Source of the DNA: Micrococcales bacterium | GTDB taxonomy: Bacteria; Actinomycetota; Actinomycetes; Actinomycetales; Microbacteriaceae | Assembly (NCBI GenBank): GCA_947489235.1 | Contig: CANLDE010000005.1 | Location: forward strand, 1-39,986 | Length of the DNA stretch: 39,986 nucleotides | Direction: 5' to 3' | Shown: positions 8,384-14,976 of the stretch, in pieces | Position numbering within the stretch: position 1 is the first letter of the stretch | Layout of the letters: every line of letters starts with the position of its first letter | Made by a program: the position numbers and the translations under genes | Notes under the pieces: model-generated | What the model was told of the DNA's origin: nothing | What the model saw: the letters and a program-made list of their open reading frames with translations, nothing else | Databases searched by the model: none

Positions 8384-9055
8384 TTATTTCTGGGTCTTTT
8401 CCAATTGTCGGACCAATCGACCCATCGAAGCAACCGGGTTAATGGAGTACAAAATGACTAGGCCACAAATTCCCAATGCCACCCATGGGTAAACCATGCT
8501 GACGATTACCGTGATTATTCCAAGCAATGCGAAGACTGAGTTGAAAACAACCAAATACCTCTGCAATTGCTTTGGGTCGAGTGGGGAATCTTCTGTCCAA
8601 GTCAAATCCACCATTCCCTTTGCGAGCATTCCTGGAATTGAAACAAGAATTCTCGTCCAGTATTGACCGAAAAGGCAGATGGTGAAAAACAACATTCCCC
8701 ATTTGAAGTCATCTGTATTAAATGTCTCCGCTAGCATGGCAACCGCAAAAGGCATAAGTGCTACCCATAAGAGTGTGAAGCCGTGGGACCAGACAATCAT
8801 CACGTTTGTGCCAACTACATATTGACCGCTCACGTGATATTCGTACCACCAAGAAAAAAGCACCACAAAGCCTATGAAGAATCCTAGAAATGTTGGCAGA
8901 TGGTCAACCAGTGCACTAAGAACATCACCGCTGTGAGTCAATTCGGGCACTAGTGCCACAACCTCTATGCCAAGCAGAGTCAATGCAATCGAGAAAACAC
9001 CGTCGCTCAATGTATCAATGTTTTTGTGACTTATGTTTTTAACCGATTTATTCAT
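8384..9055 (-). CDS. TMEM175-family (DUF1211) ion-channel-like membrane protein
   Basis: 223 residues, mostly membrane segments (about six). Near the N-terminus it has NIDTLSDGVFSIALTLLGIE (13-32), which is the first-helix signature of the TMEM175/DUF1211 family ((F/L)SDGVF.IA.TLL). Bacterial members of this length form tetrameric potassium-leak channels; selectivity here is not established. It is the only gene between the intact tRNA-Arg and the first tRNA-Arg fragment at 9118, and it is transcribed towards the tRNA, so it is probably the single cargo of an inserted block. Confidence 0.88.
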   Translation of the reverse strand: MNKSVKNISHKNIDTLSDGVFSIALTLLGIEVVALVPELTHSGDVLSALVDHLPTFLGFFIGFVVLFSWWYEYHVSGQYVVGTNVMIVWSHGFTLLWVALMPFAVAMLAETFNTDDFKWGMLFFTICLFGQYWTRILVSIPGMLAKGMVDLTWTEDSPLDPKQLQRYLVVFNSVFALLGIITVIVSMVYPWVALGICGLVILYSINPVASMGRLVRQLEKTQK

Positions 9056-9117
9056 GACTGAATGATACTGTTCTAAAGTAAAAATCAGCCGAATGTTTAG
9101 AGCTATTTGAACAGTAT

Positions 9118-9162
9118 TACGGATCAGAAGGTTGGCGGTTCGAGTCCCTCCAAGCGCACATA
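9118..9162 (+). repeat. tRNA-Arg 3'-end fragment, copy 2 (att-like)
   Basis: 45 bases matching 8280-8324 with one mismatch (C at 9136 for G). No 5' tRNA half precedes it, so it cannot form a tRNA. It is followed by a hairpin terminator, as a tRNA gene would be. Confidence 0.9.
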
Positions 9163-9195
9163 ACCCGGTTCCTTCTCACGAGGACTGGGTTTTTT
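9162..9195 (+). terminator. Terminator retained next to the tRNA fragment
   Basis: AACCCGGTTCCT and AGGACTGGGTT pair around TCTCACG and run into six Ts. It resembles a tRNA terminator left behind with the fragment. Related but decayed sequence (CCCGGTTTC...TCTCACGAG) follows the fragment at 11143-11183. Confidence 0.7.
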
Positions 9196-9312
9196 ACTAT
9201 TAAGGTGAGCTGTTCTCTTTGAAATTGCGAGAATCAAAGCTCCAAGAACTGGGCTAGTGTGTGTTTAATCACTTAGTTTTCGGTGAGCTTTTCGGAGAGG
9301 AAAGGTAACACC

Positions 9313-11082
9313 ATGATTCCAGGCTTTATTCCTTGGGTAAAAGGGCACAGTTCTATCCTCCTAGTGGCACTTGCGATGTTCATAGGGGTTGTCGCAAAAC
9401 TCTCTCTTACATCTGGAGCCCTTCTCCCTGGGCTTGATGGCGCTTACTACTGGGTTCAAGTCAGAAAGCTTATGGAGCAGGGGCAGCTGGCTTTTCCTGA
9501 TGTGCCTCTTATCTTCGCAATACAGGGTTTCTTTGCCTGGTGTGTTGGAGACATCAAGCTCGGGGTTCGTCTCACAGACGCGATTTTACCTGCGCTGGGT
9601 GCTATCCCTATTTTCTTCATGCTTAGGAATACCAGGCAGGTGTGGCTGCCGGCATTAGTGGTCCTTATGGCTCTGCTTCATCCTGTGCAGCTGTTCTTTC
9701 TAACAGGTGATTTCATAAAAAACGAGGCCGCGATTCCACTTGTATTCGTTACCGGCCTGATATTGGCGAAGTGGAACCATTGGCCCAAACGCGTTTCAAT
9801 CATTAGCTTGGTTTTGACCCAGACACTTCTTGCCTTCACCCATTTCGGAACTCTAATTCTTTCCTTGGCTATCTGTTTTATTTGGCTGGTACTTCAACTG
9901 ATCAATAAGAGCCGCAGGTTTGTTTTGACCAGTGTGGGGGTCGCGCTTTCAGTTGGAATCGGTGCGGCTATTTTGCTCAACTACTTTGTTCCTGCGAGAT
10001 TCGAAAAGCTGATGGGTTTAGTTTTGAACCCTCTTGCCTTTTTTCAAAATCCCGCGATTTCAAGTTTGAAGCAAACCTATTTTTTGGATTCCTTAAATTT
10101 CGCTCTCATTACCGGTCAGTTTGGTACAGTCTTGCTGGCTTGGCTTGCCTACAAAAATCGAGATAAGTTTGACGTTTTGACCCTAAAGTTTCTTGCCGCT
10201 AATCTGACGGCGGCAGGATTTTTCTCATCACCTCTCATAGGCCAAGAATGGGCAGCCAGGTTCGTTGCTCTGTCCTTCGTCCCTCTTTTGCTAGCTTTTA
10301 CAGTCTTGATTGGAAAGGTGCAAATTGCACCTGTTACTTTTCTTCTCAGATCTGCAGCAGCCCTAACCATCGTCATAAGTCTCATCGCACTGCCTGCAGG
10401 AGGAAAATTCTATGTCACGACACCAGATCGCTACCGCGAATTTGTTTCATTAATGAAAACAGTAGAGTTACCCGATAATTCTGTTGTGGTCGCAGACCAT
10501 GGTCTTGAGTATTTAGTTGCCTGGGAACTAAAGACAAAAGTGATTGAGACGAGTTACTATTCGTCAGAAGTCGCCGCTAAATATCAGAATGTTTACGTTC
10601 TCAGACAAAAATACCCCAGTGCAACATATGGTAACTACGGCATAGAGAGTTATTCCCCTAAAAAGGATGCGTCTGAATCACCCAAGGAAACCGAAAAAGG
10701 TTTAGTCTCAAGCATTCCTACCGGTGCAGTCATTTACCAGTCCAATAATTTTGCTTTATCCCAGATTAGACCGGTGATTGAGGCGGCCCCAGCGAGCGTG
10801 CCAGCAGATTTTCCAATAGGCATCCCGCTACTTTCAGGCAAGGTGTTGCTGGGTATAAGCCCAGGGGCAGACTCATGGGTGGTAAAAGTACAAGCAAAGC
10901 AACCCGGCCAAGCGAAAGCGAGAGCTATTCAAAGTTTTGCTGCAGCAGGATTCGAATTGCGCTCTGATACTGAAAGCTCTTCGTCGGTGTATCGAGCGAC
11001 GTTTGTGAACCAGACTTGGTCTGTTCGAGTAGAGATAACAACCGGAGGAGAAATTCTCTACGTAGTGGGACTTGATGGTTAG
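9313..11082 (+). CDS. Polytopic membrane protein resembling GT-C glycosyltransferases
   Basis: I choose ATG 9313 (589 residues) over the GTG at 9283 because GAGGAAAGG lies seven bases before it. About 10-12 hydrophobic segments fill residues 15-380, followed by a soluble C-terminal part of about 200 residues. The loop after the first helix reads PGLDGAYYWVQVRKLMEQG, which resembles the D..YY..R motif in the first external loop of STT3/PMT-like GT-C enzymes using polyprenyl-phosphate sugars. The donor and acceptor are unknown, and a non-enzymatic role cannot be excluded. It is the only gene between tRNA-Arg fragments 2 and 3, so it is the sole cargo of that block. Confidence 0.65.
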   Translation: MIPGFIPWVKGHSSILLVALAMFIGVVAKLSLTSGALLPGLDGAYYWVQVRKLMEQGQLAFPDVPLIFAIQGFFAWCVGDIKLGVRLTDAILPALGAIPIFFMLRNTRQVWLPALVVLMALLHPVQLFFLTGDFIKNEAAIPLVFVTGLILAKWNHWPKRVSIISLVLTQTLLAFTHFGTLILSLAICFIWLVLQLINKSRRFVLTSVGVALSVGIGAAILLNYFVPARFEKLMGLVLNPLAFFQNPAISSLKQTYFLDSLNFALITGQFGTVLLAWLAYKNRDKFDVLTLKFLAANLTAAGFFSSPLIGQEWAARFVALSFVPLLLAFTVLIGKVQIAPVTFLLRSAAALTIVISLIALPAGGKFYVTTPDRYREFVSLMKTVELPDNSVVVADHGLEYLVAWELKTKVIETSYYSSEVAAKYQNVYVLRQKYPSATYGNYGIESYSPKKDASESPKETEKGLVSSIPTGAVIYQSNNFALSQIRPVIEAAPASVPADFPIGIPLLSGKVLLGISPGADSWVVKVQAKQPGQAKARAIQSFAAAGFELRSDTESSSSVYRATFVNQTWSVRVEITTGGEILYVVGLDG

Positions 11083-11142
11083 ATTCTAGGCTCACCCAGG
11101 TTCAAGAGCTCGTGGGATTTATGAAACGTACTGAAACATATC

Positions 11143-11183
11143 TAGGGATCAGAAGGTTGGGGTTCGAGTCCCTCCAAGCGCAC
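11143..11183 (+). repeat. tRNA-Arg 3'-end fragment, copy 3 (att-like)
   Basis: About 41 bases matching the tRNA-Arg 3' half with one substitution (G for C) and one missing G in the GGGGG run. The 5' half is absent. Downstream sequence up to about 11220 is a decayed version of the terminator seen after copy 2. Confidence 0.88.
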
Positions 11184-11279
11184 GATAGCCCGGTTTCATC
11201 TCACGAGCACCGAGCTTTCGCACAGTCTGATTTCTCAAGGGTTTAGAGTTTCCCTGTAAGCCGGAAAGTTCTAGTTTGG

Positions 11280-11720
11280 CTATTTTTTCCACAGTGAACC
11301 CAGGAATAAGACTAAAAGTAGAAAAAGGGATACCCCGTTTAATGCTTCACCGGGAGGTGTTCCAGTGGTCGTTAGACTCATTTGCTGTCCGGCAACAAAA
11401 CGCAAGACTGGATCAAAAATAAGGGTAAGTAAAACTAATGGCGTCAATCCTGGATAAAGGAAAAACAATACAAGTAGAAAAATAGCAAGAATAAGTTGTG
11501 TTGCGCCCCATTGGTGGAAAATCGCAATGACGTTATTTCCGCCTTCAACCGATGTATCAATGCCAGCGATGCTCTGAGCGCCACCATCAGCTCCGAAGAG
11601 GTGAATGCAACTGCGAGCAACCATCACGGACATATAGAGAAAAGCCATTAAACGAATTATGCGAAATCCTTCAAACTTTGAAGGACTTTTGGGAAATAAC
11701 ATTTTTATATAAAATTTCAT
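11280..11720 (-). CDS. Small multi-pass membrane protein, function unknown
   Basis: 146 residues with about four hydrophobic segments (around 24-44, 72-90, 94-110 and 125-142) and a KK C-terminus. I do not recognise the family. It starts eight bases after the stop of the DUF2993/LmeA-like gene, so the two are probably one transcript. A second ATG 18 bases further in (ATGTTATTTCCC) is an alternative start. Confidence 0.6.
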   Translation of the reverse strand: MKFYIKMLFPKSPSKFEGFRIIRLMAFLYMSVMVARSCIHLFGADGGAQSIAGIDTSVEGGNNVIAIFHQWGATQLILAIFLLVLFFLYPGLTPLVLLTLIFDPVLRFVAGQQMSLTTTGTPPGEALNGVSLFLLLVLFLGSLWKK

Positions 11721-11728
11721 AGTTCCAA

Positions 11729-12397
11729 CTATAAACCAGACCCAAGATTGCCCAGTCGAATGTTGTTACCGGACATTCTGATAGAAAGTCCTTTACTGCT
11801 GAGTGAAACGGATTTAACTTTAAGACCCTTAGGTGGTGTCAAACTTCTTTGGCTTTTGCTCTTAATTTGATCTTGAAGATCGGCTGGTAATGATGAAGCA
11901 GGGATTTGATTGCCCATGATCGAAACACTCTGAAGCTCAAAATAAAGCTGGCTATTTGAGTACTTTGGGATCAGGATCGCTGTGCTCATTCCACCTGCTC
12001 CTCCAGAAACTTGCAATGTGTTCCCCACAATTTGTGCATCATTAAATTCAGATGACTTTGTAATTGTCGATGCGGGAATAGTGGCCGTTACTTCTAAAGA
12101 GCCAATCAGGGTTGGTTTTGCTTTGCTAATACTTGATGCAGATATGTCTAGCGAAATTTTTGTGCCGCTCTCTTTAAGAGCAAAACTGTTGATGTTTATG
12201 TTTGCAGATTTAATTGAGTCGGAAGTCAGATTGCTTAGTACATCTGCCAATGGAACAGAGGCGCTAATACCTGAAGCATCGGGCATCTCTCGTTCAATTT
12301 TTGAAGTGATCTGCGACGAAATGTATTGTTGAACTCCCAATACTCCACCCACAAGAACAAATGCTGTTGCCGAAATTGCAATGATTTTGATTTTCAT
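11729..12397 (-). CDS. DUF2993 (LmeA-like) lipid-binding envelope protein
   Basis: 222 residues. An N-terminal membrane anchor or signal (KIIAISATAFVLVGGVLGVQ, 4-23) is followed by an all-beta domain typical of actinobacterial DUF2993: repeated alternation of hydrophobic strands and the GLKVKSVSLSSKGLSIRMSG end, close to the usual '..V..V.....GL.V...G..' C-terminal signature. LmeA binds phospholipid and supports lipomannan elongation in mycobacteria; here only a role in the envelope is inferred. It is translated just ahead of the 146-residue membrane protein. Confidence 0.75.
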   Translation of the reverse strand: MKIKIIAISATAFVLVGGVLGVQQYISSQITSKIEREMPDASGISASVPLADVLSNLTSDSIKSANININSFALKESGTKISLDISASSISKAKPTLIGSLEVTATIPASTITKSSEFNDAQIVGNTLQVSGGAGGMSTAILIPKYSNSQLYFELQSVSIMGNQIPASSLPADLQDQIKSKSQRSLTPPKGLKVKSVSLSSKGLSIRMSGNNIRLGNLGSGL

Positions 12398-12479
12398 TCT
12401 AGGAACTTATCAGGACGAATTACTTTAAACGGTAACAAGTGGTGTGAAAATCCCGTGAATATAGAAAAGAAGAGTCGCC

Positions 12480-12962
12480 CTATAAGCCGGAAAGTTTAAA
12501 TGAGCTCACAATCTGAGGAGCGCTAGCTTCTGCTATTCCTGACTTTGCTTGCTTGTCGAGTCCGACTGTAACAGCGAAAGTATCTTCATAAACATCAAAG
12601 TCATATGCCTTACCCCATCGCAGTTTGATTACGTGGATACCAGGGTTTACATAAGGTTCCCCGTTTTTGAGGTCACAAGTCGCAACCCAACGTGCAACCA
12701 CTGTTGTGTTCCATGGTGCACCTTGAACAATCACGTTCGTGACCTCAAACTTAAGTTCTGGCAGAACAGTGCCGAGCCTTTTGAACCAGCGACCCAAAGC
12801 TTCTTTGTCTTGCCTAATACCGCCCAGCGAGTTTGGGCCGGCAAAACGATGGGTGAGTCCTTTAGAGGACACCCCATCCAACACTTCTTCGTAATCATGA
12901 TTTTGAACAGCAAGAAATGTTTTACGAACTACCTTCTCAACGATTGAACTATAAATAAGCAC
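12480..12962 (-). CDS. SnoaL-like / NTF2-fold protein
   Basis: 160 residues, GTG start. The pattern VVRKTFLAVQNHDYEEVLDG (10-29), RFAGPN...G.RQDKEALGRWFKRL, then WNTTVVARWVATC and GIHVIKLRWGKAYDFDVYED, fits the alpha-plus-beta cone of SnoaL-like polyketide cyclase/NTF2 proteins. Many of these are enzymes on small hydrophobic substrates or ligand-binding proteins; no specific reaction can be assigned. It lies between the LmeA-like gene and the two-component system, all on the minus strand. Confidence 0.75.
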   Translation of the reverse strand: MLIYSSIVEKVVRKTFLAVQNHDYEEVLDGVSSKGLTHRFAGPNSLGGIRQDKEALGRWFKRLGTVLPELKFEVTNVIVQGAPWNTTVVARWVATCDLKNGEPYVNPGIHVIKLRWGKAYDFDVYEDTFAVTVGLDKQAKSGIAEASAPQIVSSFKLSGL

Positions 12963-13010
12963 GTGCTTAAAACCTTTCGAATGCCGAATGCCTAATGACC
13001 ATGTGAAAGC

Positions 13011-14117
13011 CTATTCTACTCTAGGTATTTCTATAGTGAGCTGATATCCATGCCCTGGTACAGTCTCGATTGATTTCTTAGCCATCATGGTGCCTACCCA
13101 AGCATCAATAACCGCTGTTCCTGCACCAGCCTTAGTTGGCTGTGCTGGTGCGCCGGGCCCATTATCTGAGATGGTAAGAATCGCTAATCCTGCAGAGTCC
13201 GTAACCAGAGACACATTTACTGTCTTGGCAGGACCGTGAACCAAAGAATTCAAAATTGCCTGTTCTGTGATTCGGAAAATGCCAAGTTGAGTTTTATCGA
13301 CAAGCTTTTCAGACAGGTTGTTGACAGTTACAAATATCTTCATTTCATCTTCATAGAGATCTACAAGCTGGTTCAAAGCTTCCTCTATTCCGTTGGCTTC
13401 AAAATTTGGGGTCAATATTTGAGTCAGGCGTTTCAAGTCAACTGTTCGGGTGCTTTCTAGCAGAGAGATGACTTGGCCGATAATCTCTCTTTCCTCAACC
13501 TCTTTATGAACGGATATGTTCTTTAACTTCATCCCAGCAACCATTAGATTGGACTGAACCCGATCATGAAGGAATCTGGCCGTTTGTTGGCGCAATTCTT
13601 CGTCAGCGCTTAACAATATCTCGCGATCAATTTCAAGCTTTGACACTAAATTATCTGCAACTTTTAGTCGATTCAAGACAACTTTCTCGCCATGGTGCAG
13701 GGCTGCGAAGATTCCCAGAACTAGAACAAGTGACCCTAGAAACAAAAAGGGGGTCAAAGTTAGAGGGGCAGTGTACTCAAAGCTGAGTCGGTTCTGAAGA
13801 ACCTCGGATAAAAGCGGGAAGAGGAGGAGTAACAGCGACTGTCCAAATGCAATTTCAAGAATGTATGTAAACCGATTCAGAGGCCAGAATCTATACTTAT
13901 TAAACAACAGAGCCATTAGCGCAAATAGTCCACCCAGGACTGCGGACACAAGTATTAATGTAATGAAGGCTAACCAGCGTGCGCCACTGGAGGCTTGCTC
14001 AATAATAGCAGTCGCAAATCGAGAAAAGTACATCATCGAGAAAAACATAAAGATTATCCAAGGATTGTATGGATACGGCCCTAGCCAAGAAAAAATCACC
14101 TTCCATTTGCGGGGCAT
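13011..14117 (-). CDS. Sensor histidine kinase, NarL-type (HisKA_3)
   Basis: 368 residues. About five or six membrane helices occupy residues 18-142 with almost no external sensor domain, so the membrane part itself may sense. A short coiled coil (145-180) leads into the HisKA_3 box QTARFLHDRVQSNLM with phospho-acceptor His184. The ATPase domain shows an N-box-like segment (FRITEQAILNSLVHG) and the G1 box ISDNGPGAP; a C-terminal GHGYQLTIEIP strand follows. Its start overlaps the response-regulator stop by one base (TAATG), so the two are translationally coupled. Confidence 0.92.
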   Translation of the reverse strand: MPRKWKVIFSWLGPYPYNPWIIFMFFSMMYFSRFATAIIEQASSGARWLAFITLILVSAVLGGLFALMALLFNKYRFWPLNRFTYILEIAFGQSLLLLLFPLLSEVLQNRLSFEYTAPLTLTPFLFLGSLVLVLGIFAALHHGEKVVLNRLKVADNLVSKLEIDREILLSADEELRQQTARFLHDRVQSNLMVAGMKLKNISVHKEVEEREIIGQVISLLESTRTVDLKRLTQILTPNFEANGIEEALNQLVDLYEDEMKIFVTVNNLSEKLVDKTQLGIFRITEQAILNSLVHGPAKTVNVSLVTDSAGLAILTISDNGPGAPAQPTKAGAGTAVIDAWVGTMMAKKSIETVPGHGYQLTIEIPRVE

Positions 14118-14797
14118 TAAGTCATCCTCATTAGTTCCATGTATTTGAGGACCGCCATGGTTTTTAGGTCGTCACTAGGTTTGGCGTCAGGTAGCAGGAC
14201 AGCGTATGAACGCGAAAGCTCTTTACGAACGTATGGATAGGTGAGTCCTAAGTTCGTGGCTATCTCTTTAGCGCTTTTACCCTGTGTGCTAAGCGTCATT
14301 ATCAAACGTTGTTGTGGCGAGAGTTGAAAGTAGATCGATGACTGAGTTTTGACCTTGTCAACTTCACCCGCAGACAGGGACTCCCAGTTGCCTTTGCTCG
14401 ATGCAGTACTTCTGAGAATGGCGACATAATCTGCAAGCGACATCTCGGCAGATTTGTCAAAGAACGACCAACCGTGGCGCATTGCTTTGGGAACGCGGCT
14501 AACCATTTGGGAGACTGAATATTGAGAGTAGATAACTACTCCTATGTTTTCGTTGATGCTTCTAAGGGCAATCCCCAGTTCGATTCCGTTGAGACCGTTT
14601 TGATCTAGAGAAAAATCAACTAAGGCGACATCTGCCCTTCGAACCAAGGTTCGATCAAGTGCCTCGTCGGCATTGGCAAATGTCCCGATAAGCTCAAGAT
14701 TTGCGGATTGCGCAAGCATTTCCCCAAGGATTCGCCTTAGGGCGGAGTCATTCTCTACGTATAGGACACGTGTAGGTCTCATAGCCAATGTTCTCAC
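14117..14797 (-). CDS. NarL/LuxR-family response regulator
   Basis: 226 residues. A receiver domain has END at 15-17 as the acidic pocket, the phospho-acceptor Asp61 in VALVDFSLD, and SQYSVSQ around the Thr/Ser switch position. A C-terminal LuxR-type HTH follows: LSPQQRLIMTLSTQGKSAKE then IATNLGLTYPYVRKELSR. It partners the downstream kinase. The start at GTG 14797 could instead be ATG 14782 (MRPTRVLYVEND), which fits the usual receiver N-terminus better. The divergent gene is a giant surface protein, and the intervening region carries five AGTCT/AGACT motifs that could be its sites. Confidence 0.9.
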   Translation of the reverse strand: MRTLAMRPTRVLYVENDSALRRILGEMLAQSANLELIGTFANADEALDRTLVRRADVALVDFSLDQNGLNGIELGIALRSINENIGVVIYSQYSVSQMVSRVPKAMRHGWSFFDKSAEMSLADYVAILRSTASSKGNWESLSAGEVDKVKTQSSIYFQLSPQQRLIMTLSTQGKSAKEIATNLGLTYPYVRKELSRSYAVLLPDAKPSDDLKTMAVLKYMELMRMT

Positions 14798-14805
14798 AAT
14801 GCCTA

Positions 14806-14894
14806 AAGTCTGGGCTAAAGACTTGTCACAGATGTTCTCTTATATTGAGACTGAGATCCAGTTTTTCTTAGTCTGAACCTAATGCTCTTAGACT
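14806..14894. promoter_or_regulatory. Cluster of AGTCT/AGACT motifs in a divergent promoter region
   Basis: Five copies of AGTCT or its complement AGACT occur at 14807, 14819, 14848, 14870 and 14890. The first two form the inverted repeat AAGTCT-N7-AGACTT. They lie just upstream of the response regulator and 80-170 bases upstream of the divergent repeat protein. NarL-type regulators bind short paired motifs, so these are candidate sites; this is inference. Confidence 0.4.
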
Positions 14895-14976
14895 TTTGGG
14901 AGCAAGCAGTAATCTAGTTTCGTGATGCGCAGCAGAGCGCTTGCGATCGCCAGTTGGTTAGTCCGAAGGAAAACAC

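Noticed and set aside
9118-9160. Second complete tRNA-Arg gene
   Set aside because: The D arm, 5' acceptor strand and 5' anticodon stem are absent, so no tRNA can form.
9283-9312. GTG 9283 as start of the GT-C-like protein
   Set aside because: It adds a polar ten-residue leader without a ribosome binding site; ATG 9313 has GAGGAAAGG at the right distance and begins at the membrane region.
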